A stretch of 8,879 nt of DNA, taken from NCBI GenBank assembly GCA_964458665.1, contig CAYWOO010000220.1, positions 1 to 8,879 of the forward strand. The letters are read 5' to 3'. The position numbers and the translations under genes were made by a program. The notes under the pieces are model-generated. The model did not search any database and was not told the DNA's origin. It saw only the letters and a list, made by a program, of their open reading frames with translations. The number at the start of each line of letters is the position of its first letter. Position 1 is the stretch's first letter. This DNA comes from JANXYW01 sp964458665. Its GTDB lineage: Bacteria; Chloroflexota; Dehalococcoidia; DSTF01; JACRBR01. Positions 1 through 4,631 of the stretch are shown here, piece after piece.

Positions 1-171
1 GCAGGGTGCGCATCGGGCGCGTTGCTGGAAGCGGACTACATCGCGCGACTACAGACCGCGGGCTTCGCCGAAGTGCGCGTCGACAGCCGCAGCAAAGTCG
101 GAAGCAAGCCTTGGTACAGTGCAACGCTCTCGGCGTTCAACGGATCTGCGCCGAAGACGACCTGCTGCTGA
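1..171 (+). CDS. arsM: Arsenite methyltransferase (ArsM-like), C-terminal fragment
   Basis: Frame 1 is open from the first base to a TGA at 169-171 and gives 56 residues; the start lies outside the window. The peptide begins AGCASGALLEADYIARL and continues TAGFAEVRV, then PWYSATLSAF, and ends in Cys-Cys. The G-C-x-(S/A)-G-A element followed by a D/E-Y-hydrophobic helix and AGF-x-(D/E)-V strand is the usual C-terminal part of SAM-dependent As(III) methyltransferases. In those enzymes the Cys of this element (residue 3 here) is one of the conserved arsenite-binding cysteines. The enzyme would methylate As(III) in the cytosol, giving methylated arsenicals for detoxification. The terminal Cys-Cys pair could be an extra arsenic-binding site, which is inference. 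The Rossmann domain and the other conserved cysteines cannot be seen, so another methyltransferase of the same superfamily remains possible. Confidence 0.7.
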   Translation, partial: AGCASGALLEADYIARLQTAGFAEVRVDSRSKVGSKPWYSATLSAFNGSAPKTTCC

Positions 172-177
172 GGGCGA

Positions 178-203
178 CGGGAACCACAGATTTCCCAGAT
201 TGG
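178..203 (+). repeat. Downstream repeat, copy 1 (ACGGGAACCACAGATT type)
   Basis: This copy starts 7 bp after the arsM-like stop. It reads ACGGGAACCACAGATT, then TCCC, then AGATTGGG. It matches a second copy at 524-564 after the next gene. The rest of the gap 172-274 holds no other recognisable element apart from a weak AAGG before the next start. Confidence 0.55.
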
Positions 204-274
204 GTCGGCCGGGTTTATGGCTTGCTCGAACTAGGATCGATGTGGATGGATGTGTTGCGTAAGGTCTGATTTGG

Positions 275-520
275 ATGACGGTACAACTTCGGTTCTTCGC
301 GGGTCTCGTGCCGATGATCGGCGAGAAGAGCATCGTGATGACGCTGCCGGCTGGCGCGACGGTCGCCACGCTGCAAGCGCAGCTCGCCGAGCGATACCCG
401 GTGCTCGAAGGGTTCATGAGCACGTACGTCTGCGCGGTCGATGAGGAGATGCGTGAATCTGGCTACGTCCTGCACGACGGCGACCTGGTCGATTTCATCC
501 CGCCAATCGCTGGGGGATAG
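275..520 (+). CDS. moaD: MoaD/ThiS-family sulfur carrier protein (molybdopterin synthase small subunit type)
   Basis: This 81-residue protein has the length and layout of the beta-grasp sulfur carriers. A first strand is VQLRFFAGL, a helix follows ATVATLQAQLAERYP, and the C-terminal region is LHDGDLVDFIPPIAGG. The terminal Gly-Gly (residues 80-81) is the hallmark: the last glycine is adenylated and thiocarboxylated so that it can donate sulfur. The DGD-x-V-x-FIPP-x-GG ending favours MoaD, the small subunit of molybdopterin synthase, over ThiS. Its usual partner MoaE and the activating MoeB are not in the window, so a carrier role for another pathway is possible. The ATG at 275 has only a weak AAGG (261-264) ten bases upstream. 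The gene runs in the same direction as the arsM-like gene, with a 103-bp gap holding a short repeat, and ends in front of a candidate terminator. Confidence 0.85.
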   Translation: MTVQLRFFAGLVPMIGEKSIVMTLPAGATVATLQAQLAERYPVLEGFMSTYVCAVDEEMRESGYVLHDGDLVDFIPPIAGG

Positions 521-523
521 CGA

Positions 524-564
524 ACGGGGAACCACGGATTCGCGGATTGCACGGATCATTGGGG
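524..564 (+). repeat. Downstream repeat, copy 2 (ACGGGGAACCACGGATT type)
   Basis: This copy begins 4 bp after the moaD stop. ACGGGGAACCACGGATT is followed by CGC, then GGATTGCAC, then GGATCATTGGGG, so it also carries a short internal (C)GGATT periodicity. The left 15-17 bases match copy 1 at 178-203 with one insertion and one transition, and GATTG recurs at the same place in both. Confidence 0.55.
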
Positions 565-592
565 CGGCTCGATCGGGGCCGCCTCTTCCTTT
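561..592 (+). terminator. Candidate intrinsic terminator after moaD
   Basis: GGCGGC at 563-568 pairs perfectly with GCCGCC at 578-583 around a 9-base loop. The pairing can extend by a G-T and a G-C pair at the base. It is followed by the T-rich TCTTCCTTT at 584-592, which is the arrangement of a Rho-independent terminator read on the plus strand. It lies between two convergent genes, 40 bp after moaD. The T tract is interrupted by C, so termination may be partial. Confidence 0.5.
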
Positions 593-600
593 GGCCAGAG

Positions 601-636
601 CCGGGAGCGCGCGCGACGCGCGCGTTAGCTCTCCGG
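601..636. repeat. Long GC-rich stem-loop spanning the cupin stop codon
   Basis: CCGG (601-604) and GAGC (605-608) pair with CCGG (633-636) and GCTC (628-631) with a single bulged T. Inside, GCGCG at 609-613 pairs with CGCGC at 619-623. The stop codon of the minus-strand cupin gene (625-627) sits in the internal bulge. No T tract follows on either strand, so this is better seen as a 3'-end RNA structure or a barrier between convergent transcripts than as a classic terminator. Confidence 0.45.
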
Positions 637-1083
637 TCGCACCGCGCGCGCATCAAAGACCGCAAACGGCTGGGACGCATCGGACTCTGTGCCGGGAGCG
701 GGATTTCGTTCGAGGTACGTGATGCCGATCCTCGGCGACGGGAAAACCGCATGCAGTTGCACGATCCGCGGCCCGATGTTCTTCGTACCGTGCGGCGTCG
801 ATGCGGGAACGAACACGACTGCACCCGCCGAAACGGTACGCACCTCGTCGCCAACGCGAACCTCGGCCTCGCCGTCATCGATGATGATCACTTCGTCAAT
901 GTCATGCGTGTGGAGAGGAATCTTGTCGCCGACAGCACAGCGTTCAAACAGGAGGCTGAGTCCCGCAACGTACTGACCGTCGGGCGTCTCGGGGTCGGTG
1001 ACGAGAGCCCACGTGGTGTTTGGCCGATGATCATCGGGGTCTCCTACCATCGGCTCGTACGCGTACGCAACTACGATTGCCAT
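625..1083 (-). CDS. Small single-domain cupin protein
   Basis: The protein has 152 residues. Cupin motif 1 is complete: G52, H58, H60, E64 and G71 fit G-x5-H-x-H-x3-E-x6-G. Motif 2 is G87, P93, H98 and N102, with Ser95 where Gly is usual. The three His and one Glu are the family's metal ligands, so a metal-binding beta-barrel is expected. The substrate cannot be read; this could be a small oxygenase, isomerase or binding protein. The start was set at the ATG at 1083 because a near-perfect purine-rich Shine-Dalgarno stretch (GGAGGGAGGAG, about 1086-1096) lies just upstream. An in-frame ATG at 1146 has no such site and adds residues foreign to the fold. The gene lies 83 bp downstream of the GNAT gene on the same strand. 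It may be the last gene of the purA transcript or use its own promoter: TACGAT at 1121-1126, minus strand, is a weak -10 candidate. Confidence 0.85.
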   Translation of the reverse strand: MAIVVAYAYEPMVGDPDDHRPNTTWALVTDPETPDGQYVAGLSLLFERCAVGDKIPLHTHDIDEVIIIDDGEAEVRVGDEVRTVSAGAVVFVPASTPHGTKNIGPRIVQLHAVFPSPRIGITYLERNPAPGTESDASQPFAVFDARAVRPES

Positions 1084-1096
1084 ATCTCCTCCCTCC
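1084..1096 (-). promoter_or_regulatory. Strong ribosome binding site of the cupin gene
   Basis: On the minus strand the bases before the ATG at 1083 read GGAGGGAGGAGAT. This is the strongest anti-16S match in the window. It decides the start in favour of 1083 over the upstream ATG at 1146. The purA and tmk starts lack any comparable site at the normal distance, so this gene may be translated much more efficiently than its operon neighbours. Confidence 0.75.
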
Positions 1097-1166
1097 AATC
1101 TATTCACAGAGTCGAGAGCTATCGTACGTGATCGCTCCCAAGCCATATCATCGGTGCTCGATCGAA

Positions 1167-1676
1167 CTAGAGATCCAGCTGCATGATGAGCGATGTGCCG
1201 CGCGCGGGATCGTCGGTGTCGACGTACGTGAAGCCTGTGCGTTCGTAGAGGCGCAGCGCTGGTGCGTTGTTCGGATCGACGGACAGGATGAGGCGCTCGT
1301 AACCGTCGTTACGTGCGCGGCGGGCGAGTGCAGCCAGCAGATCGCCGCCGATGCTGCGGCCGCGATGCTCGGGTGCGACGGCGATCGCCAGTTCTGGGAC
1401 GTTCGAGGTGGCGAGAATCCCGGCGCCGCGATCTTGCGTCGTGAACATGCGGTACCACGCGGCACCGACCGGGATACCTTCGTTGCCCACGGCCACGACG
1501 CCGGCGTCGCCATCTCGGCCCCAGCCGTCCAAGTACTTCACCAGTTCGGGCGGTGGTTGTGGATCCCTGCGCCATCCGGCGCGCACTTCGTCGGTGGTGA
1601 ATGCCGACTCGAACAGCATGTCCCACATGAAGGGAAGGTCGGCGACGGTGGCGGAGCGGATGCTGATTGGAGTCAT
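1167..1676 (-). CDS. GNAT-family N-acetyltransferase
   Basis: This 169-residue protein fits a single GNAT domain. It opens with ISIRSATVADLPFM, the usual first strand and helix. Motif A, the acetyl-CoA pyrophosphate loop, is at about 98-118 (IAVAPEHRGRSIGGDLL), with Ser108 in place of the usual glycine of R-x-x-G-x-G. Motif B is at 132-149 (SVDPNNAPALRLYERTGF), with Tyr144 as the likely general acid. It would transfer an acetyl group from acetyl-CoA to an amine, but the substrate cannot be told from sequence. The ATG at 1676 lies 42 bp after the purA stop and in the same frame, with no good Shine-Dalgarno site. Co-transcription with purA is therefore likely, with weak or coupled initiation. 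The first 60 residues are less typical and probably carry acceptor specificity. Confidence 0.85.
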   Translation of the reverse strand: MTPISIRSATVADLPFMWDMLFESAFTTDEVRAGWRRDPQPPPELVKYLDGWGRDGDAGVVAVGNEGIPVGAAWYRMFTTQDRGAGILATSNVPELAIAVAPEHRGRSIGGDLLAALARRARNDGYERLILSVDPNNAPALRLYERTGFTYVDTDDPARGTSLIMQLDL

Positions 1677-1718
1677 GGTGGCCGCTGTCGGATGGTTGGT
1701 CTTCCATCCGTGATCAGG

Positions 1719-3035
1719 CTACGTGCGCGGCTTCACCTTCAGCACGTCGTGGACGACGATCGCCTGATCGCGCTCCGGGCCGACGGAGACGATGTCGATT
1801 GGGATGACCAGCAACTTCTCGATGCGGCGGATGTAGGCGCGCGCGTTCTTTGGCAGCTCGTCCCAGGTACGGCACCGGCTCGTGGGCGCGCGCCAGCCTT
1901 CGATCTCTTCATACACGGGCTTCACTGTGCGCAGCGTCGCGGAGCTAGCGGGCATTGATTTGAGGATGCGGCCGTCTTCGGCCTCGTACGCGGTGCAGAT
2001 CTGGATCGACGGGAAGTTGTCGAGCACATCGAGGCGCGTGAGCACGCCGCTGGTGACGCCGTTGACCATGGCGCTGTAGCGCGACGCGACGGCATCGAAC
2101 CAACCGGTGCGGCGCTTGCGGCCGGTCGTCGTGCCGATCTCCGGCCTCGGGCCTTCGACCTGAAGGATGCGGCCGGTTTCGTCCAGCAGCTCGCTGGGCA
2201 TGGGGCCGTTGCCCACGCGCGTCATGTACGCCTTGTAGATGCCGACGACCTGCTGAATCACGGTCGGGCCGATGCCGATGCCGATGCCCGCGCCGCCCGC
2301 GGACGACGATGGCACGGACGACGTCACGTACTCATACGTGCCGGCATCCAGATCGAGCAGGCAGCCCTGCGCGCCTTCCAGCAGCACGGTCTCGTCGCGG
2401 TCGAGCGCGTCGTGGACGATGAGCGCGGTGTCACGCACGAACGGTGCGAGCCTGACGCCGAGGGCCGAATACGATGCGAAGACATCATCGAACGCGAGCG
2501 GCGCGAGACCGTACAGCTGCTGCAGCACTTTGTTCTTGTACGGCAGCACGAAATCCAGTCGCGCACGGAACGCTTCGGGATCGATGAGGTCGCCGATGCG
2601 GATGCCGAGGCGCGCGACCTTGTCGGTAAAGCAGGGTCCGATGCCGCGGCCGGTCGTGCCGATCGCGGCGGCGCCACGCAGCGCCTCGTCGGCGACGTCG
2701 ATCAGCGGGTGCCATGGCATGACGACGTGGCAGCGATCGCTGATGAAGAGGTTGGCGACGCTGACGCCGCGTGTCGAGAGCGTATCGATCTCGTTGAGCA
2801 GCACCGCGGGGTCGACGGCGACGCCGTTGCCGATGATGCAGGTTTTTTCGGCGTAGAAGATGCCCGCGGGGACGACGTTCAGCTTGAACTCGCCCATATC
2901 GTTGATGACCGTGTGGCCGGCGTTGTTGCCCGCCGAATAGCGGGCGACGACGGACGCGCCCTGTGCGACGAGGTCGACGATGCGGCCCTTGCCCTCGTCG
3001 CCCCACTGGCCGCCGATGATCACTACTGCTGGCAT
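1719..3035 (-). CDS. purA: Adenylosuccinate synthetase
   Basis: PurA condenses IMP with aspartate using GTP, the first committed step to AMP, in the cytosol. The 438-residue product matches the family over its whole length. GGQWGDEGKGR at 8-18 contains catalytic Asp13 and Lys16, and NNAGHT contains His41, the same numbers as in E. coli. GTTGRGIGP is at 126-134, LEGAQG at 219-224, the GTYEYVTSS strand follows, TRVGNGP is at 272-278 and TTTGRKRR at 302-309 (usually GRPRR). The C-terminal GW and VSVGPERD elements are present. The start is placed at the ATG at 3035 because conserved sequence begins at residue 3. An in-frame TTG at 3107 would add 24 residues with no family counterpart. There is no normally spaced Shine-Dalgarno site; AAGGAG lies 35 bases upstream behind a possible hairpin. 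The gene is divergent from tmk and leads the purA-GNAT-cupin group. Confidence 0.97.
   Translation of the reverse strand: MPAVVIIGGQWGDEGKGRIVDLVAQGASVVARYSAGNNAGHTVINDMGEFKLNVVPAGIFYAEKTCIIGNGVAVDPAVLLNEIDTLSTRGVSVANLFISDRCHVVMPWHPLIDVADEALRGAAAIGTTGRGIGPCFTDKVARLGIRIGDLIDPEAFRARLDFVLPYKNKVLQQLYGLAPLAFDDVFASYSALGVRLAPFVRDTALIVHDALDRDETVLLEGAQGCLLDLDAGTYEYVTSSVPSSSAGGAGIGIGIGPTVIQQVVGIYKAYMTRVGNGPMPSELLDETGRILQVEGPRPEIGTTTGRKRRTGWFDAVASRYSAMVNGVTSGVLTRLDVLDNFPSIQICTAYEAEDGRILKSMPASSATLRTVKPVYEEIEGWRAPTSRCRTWDELPKNARAYIRRIEKLLVIPIDIVSVGPERDQAIVVHDVLKVKPRT
2269..2286. repeat. Hexanucleotide tandem repeat (CCGATG)x3 within purA
   Basis: Three perfect head-to-tail copies of CCGATG encode an alternating Ile-Gly run at purA residues 251-256. 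Loss or gain of a unit would stay in frame and alter a glycine-rich loop. The family tolerates GAG-x-G in this loop, so the run is only mildly unusual. Confidence 0.6.
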
Positions 3036-3109
3036 AACTAACGGCCGAGTCCGCGCGAGGCGGCCGGCCGCTCCTTCCGAAGCTGTATTCGCGCCGGATC
3101 GGCGCAAAC
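3036..3109 (-). promoter_or_regulatory. purA 5' leader with displaced Shine-Dalgarno and hairpins
   Basis: If transcription starts about 7 bases after the TATACT at 3116-3121, the leader is about 74 bases. It contains a perfect 6-bp hairpin (3091-3096 with 3100-3105). A strong AAGGAG follows at 3071-3076, 35 bases before the ATG. CGGCCG occurs at 3042-3047 and again at 3065-3070 and can pair with itself. That would loop out the spacer and leave 6 bases between AAGGAG and the ATG. This is an inference from base pairing by eye. Confidence 0.4.
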
Positions 3110-3115
3110 CAGCGA

Positions 3116-3121
3116 AGTATA
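3116..3121 (-). promoter_or_regulatory. Candidate purA -10 element (TATACT)
   Basis: TATACT on the minus strand matches five of six bases of the sigma-70-type -10 consensus and stands out in a GC-rich gap. No good -35 box is seen 16-18 bases upstream. It is the best candidate for the purA group promoter. Confidence 0.45.
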
Positions 3122-3182
3122 ACAGATGGTTACTGGTGGCCGGTCGCTGGTGATTGGGACCGAGCGCGATCCTTCTTGGCCC

Positions 3183-3210
3183 CGTAGCGCGGGCTTTTCA
3201 GCCCGCGCGA
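3183..3210. repeat. Intergenic palindromic element, 9-bp perfect stem with TTTC loop
   Basis: GCGCGGGCT at 3187-3195 pairs perfectly with AGCCCGCGC at 3200-3208 around TTTC. It is preceded by CGTA and lies between the divergent purA and tmk, so it is not a terminator of a neighbouring gene. The form 'GTAG(C)GCGGGCTTTTCAGCCCGCG' resembles short dispersed palindromes common in GC-rich bacterial genomes. That is recollection, not a database match. The rest of 3122-3279 shows nothing else recognisable. Confidence 0.6.
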
Positions 3211-3279
3211 ACTCCGACCGGCGATGCGGTTGGTCGACCGCGACCGAGCGTTGGCTACCACGAGTGATTCGACAGCGCC

Positions 3280-3314
3280 TTGACTCGATGCTCGGTTGGA
3301 CTGTACGTGTACAG
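3280..3314 (+). promoter_or_regulatory. Candidate tmk promoter region with CTGTACGTGTACAG inverted repeat
   Basis: TTGACT at 3280-3285 matches a -35 box in five of six bases. The weak -10 position 16-18 bases later falls inside CTGTACGTGTACAG at 3301-3314, a perfect inverted repeat (6 bp, 2-base centre) that ends one base before the tmk ATG. No Shine-Dalgarno site is present here. The arrangement would suit an operator covering a leaderless or very short-leader start, but no regulator can be named. Confidence 0.3.
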
Positions 3315-3315
3315 C

Positions 3316-3930
3316 ATGGCCAACGCGGGGCGATTCATCGTGATCGAAGGCGGCGAAGGCGCCGGGAAGTCGCGGCTGCTGGCGGCGCTGGGCGAGCGGC
3401 TGCTCGCCGGCGGGCGCGAGGTCGTGCTGACGCGCGAGCCGGGCGGGACTGCGCTCGGCGAGCAGATCCGGTCGCTGGTGCTGAGCGATGCCGCCGTCGG
3501 CGACCATCTCGCGGAACTGTTGCTCTTCGAGGCGGCGCGCGCGCATCTAGTGGCGAGGGTGATTCGACCCAGCCTGGAGCGCGGTGCGATTGTGCTCTGC
3601 GATCGATTTGAGGCATCGTCGGTGGCGTACCAGGGCTTCGGGCGCGGCCTCGGGCGCGAAGTAGTCCAGCGCGCGAATGCGATCGCGACGGGTGGCCTCG
3701 TGCCGGATCCGGTGCTGCTGCTCGATCTGCCGGCGGAGGTGGGCCTCGCGCGGCGCGCGGGCGCGGGTGCGGCGAATCACTTCGACCGCGAGACGGTGGC
3801 GTTCCACGAGCGCGTGCGAGCGGGCTTCCTCGAACTAGCGCACGAGTCGCCCGATACGTGGCGCGTGATCGACGCAGCCCAGCCATTCGAGGCAGTGTTC
3901 AAAGCCGCGATCGCGGTGGTAGCCGAATAG
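3316..3930 (+). CDS. tmk: Thymidylate kinase (dTMP kinase)
   Basis: This enzyme phosphorylates dTMP to dTDP with ATP in the cytosol, an essential step of dTTP supply. The 204-residue length is normal. The Walker A P-loop is GGEGAGKS at 12-19, followed by Arg20 where Ser or Thr is usual. The dTMP-site REPGGT is at 40-45, the LFEAARAH helix at 70-77 is of the E. coli kind, and DRFEASSVAYQGFGRGL runs from 96 to 112. VPDPVLLLDLPAEVGLARR precedes a LID of about 145-158 with arginines, as in the E. coli-type enzymes whose P-loop lacks the extra Arg. FHERVRAGFLELA closes the conserved part. The start is the ATG at 3316; a TTG at 3280 in frame is more likely a -35 box. There is no Shine-Dalgarno site upstream. 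It is divergent from purA and 81 bp before a GNAT gene. Confidence 0.95.
   Translation: MANAGRFIVIEGGEGAGKSRLLAALGERLLAGGREVVLTREPGGTALGEQIRSLVLSDAAVGDHLAELLLFEAARAHLVARVIRPSLERGAIVLCDRFEASSVAYQGFGRGLGREVVQRANAIATGGLVPDPVLLLDLPAEVGLARRAGAGAANHFDRETVAFHERVRAGFLELAHESPDTWRVIDAAQPFEAVFKAAIAVVAE
3905..3916. repeat. Perfect 12-bp palindrome CCGCGATCGCGG near the tmk 3' end
   Basis: This palindrome lies in the last codons of tmk and contains the GCGATCGC octamer. The same octamer occurs at about 1381, 2733, 3679, 4566 and 6873. It is coding sequence here, so the palindrome may be incidental. Confidence 0.4.
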
Positions 3931-3941
3931 GTGCCGGCCGC

Positions 3942-3966
3942 GGTAGGGGCGCAACCCGTTGCGCCG
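3942..3966. repeat. Intergenic palindromic element, 7-bp stem with CCCG loop
   Basis: GGCGCAA at 3948-3954 pairs perfectly with TTGCGCC at 3959-3965. It is preceded by GGTAGG and placed 11 bp after the tmk stop. It has no T tract, so it is a poor intrinsic terminator. It shares the GTAG lead-in and palindromic form with the element at 3183-3210. The rest of the gap up to 4011 contains only the AAGGGA ribosome binding site. Confidence 0.5.
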
Positions 3967-3998
3967 CGCTCGTACGCCAAATGCCGCCGCGTAACCAA

Positions 3999-4018
3999 AA
4001 GGGACTGATCAATGATCA
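3999..4018 (+). promoter_or_regulatory. Ribosome binding site and symmetric TGATCA repeat around the GNAT start
   Basis: AAGGGA at 3999-4004 lies 7 bases before the ATG at 4012 and supports that start. The start codon lies inside TGATCAATGATCA (4006-4018), where two copies of the palindrome TGATCA flank a single central A, the first base of the ATG. Confidence 0.5.
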
Positions 4019-4560
4019 ACGGCGATCGTGTGCGGCTGCGTGCGTTCGAGGCGTCGGACGTGGAGACTGTCTGGGCCTGGTACCGGGATCATGAGTTCAG
4101 CGTGCTGGACGGGAACATCTACGGCGCTTCGCTGGAGACGATACGGGCGTTCGTGCAGTCGATGGGCTCTCCTTCGTACGCGGGCGTGTCGCTGGGGATC
4201 GAGACCGAGGACGGCGCGCTGATCGGGCTGATACGACTCAAGCGCTCGTCGCCGGAAGATCGCCACGCGGACTTCGGCATCGCGATCGAGCGGGCGTACT
4301 GGGACCGCGGCTATGGGACGGACGCCACGCGCACGATCCTGCGGTTTGCGTTCGAGGAGATGAACCTTCACCGTGTCTCGCTGACTGTGTTGGACTACAA
4401 CACGCGCGCTCAGCGCTGCTACGAGAAGTGCGGGTTCCGCGTCGAAGGGCGTGCGCGGTCATCGCGATTTCGCGACGGGCGCTGGTGCGACGAGACATTG
4501 ATGGGGATCCTGCGTGACGAATTCGGCGTATCACGCGAGGACGTAGCGAAGCGCGGTTGA
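4012..4560 (+). CDS. RimJ/RimL-like GNAT N-acetyltransferase
   Basis: This 182-residue protein belongs to the Acetyltransf_3 branch, which includes RimJ, RimL and SpeG. It begins RVRLRAFEASDVETVWAWY, the typical first strand and helix. The acetyl-CoA binding motif is AYWDRGYGTDATRTIL at about 95-110, with R99, G100 and G102 in the pyrophosphate loop. MNLHRVSLTVLDYNTRA at 117-133 and CYEKCGF at 136-142 form motif B, then an EGRARSS-type strand. Related enzymes acetylate ribosomal protein N-termini, polyamines or small amines; the acceptor here is unknown. The ATG at 4012 has AAGGGA at a 7-base distance. It follows tmk by 81 bp with an intervening hairpin and may share its transcript. The last 15 residues are charged and look like an unstructured tail. 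Confidence 0.88.
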   Translation: MINGDRVRLRAFEASDVETVWAWYRDHEFSVLDGNIYGASLETIRAFVQSMGSPSYAGVSLGIETEDGALIGLIRLKRSSPEDRHADFGIAIERAYWDRGYGTDATRTILRFAFEEMNLHRVSLTVLDYNTRAQRCYEKCGFRVEGRARSSRFRDGRWCDETLMGILRDEFGVSREDVAKRG

Positions 4561-4581
4561 CTTGCGCGATCGCGTGTCCGG

Positions 4582-4596
4582 CCTACGGCCCGTAGG
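4582..4596. repeat. Inverted repeat CCTACGGCCCGTAGG upstream of the surface-protein promoter
   Basis: CCTACG (4582-4587) pairs with CGTAGG (4591-4596) around a 3-base centre, ending two bases before a TAGAAT -10-like box. It could be an operator covering the -10/-35 spacer, or a weak terminator hairpin of the GNAT gene, though no T tract follows. A separate 10-bp palindrome CGCGATCGCG lies at 4565-4574. Confidence 0.4.
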
Positions 4597-4597
4597 G

Positions 4598-4603
4598 TAG
4601 AAT
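4598..4603 (+). promoter_or_regulatory. Candidate -10 box TAGAAT of the secreted-protein gene
   Basis: TAGAAT matches five of six bases of TATAAT and would start transcription near 4610, giving a leader of about 22 bases. GGAAGG at 4619-4624 then lies 7 bases before the ATG at 4632. The -35 position (about 4575-4580, TGTCCG) is poor. Confidence 0.4.
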
Positions 4604-4631
4604 GGCGCGGGTATGGGCGGAAGGATCCGAG

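Noticed and set aside
1084..1146. Upstream ATG at 1146 for the cupin gene
   Set aside because: The strong Shine-Dalgarno site lies just before 1083, inside the extended frame, and the added residues are not part of a cupin fold.
1677..1718. Possible purA-GNAT readthrough fusion, since both share a frame separated by a TAG
   Set aside because: The GNAT has its own ATG and a complete domain, and the 42-bp gap encodes nothing conserved. A shared frame has a one-in-three chance.
1020..1958. A 312-codon plus-strand frame across the cupin, GNAT and purA genes
   Set aside because: It runs antisense through three genes with clear family motifs and has no domain of its own.
3036..3107. Longer purA start at TTG 3107
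   Set aside because: The extra 24 residues match nothing in the family and conserved sequence begins right after the ATG at 3035. The TTG lies 8 bases after TATACT, so a leaderless start there is not fully excluded.
3316..3930. Thymidylate kinase with a defective active site because Arg20 follows the P-loop Ser and the DR motif ends in Phe
   Set aside because: Walker A, REPGGT, DR, YQG and LID elements are all present, and Phe after DR occurs in other bacterial dTMP kinases. The enzyme is probably active.
4602..4631. Upstream ATG at 4602 for the secreted protein
   Set aside because: It overlaps the candidate -10 box and has no ribosome binding site, whereas the ATG at 4632 has GGAAGG 7 bases upstream and begins a typical signal peptide.
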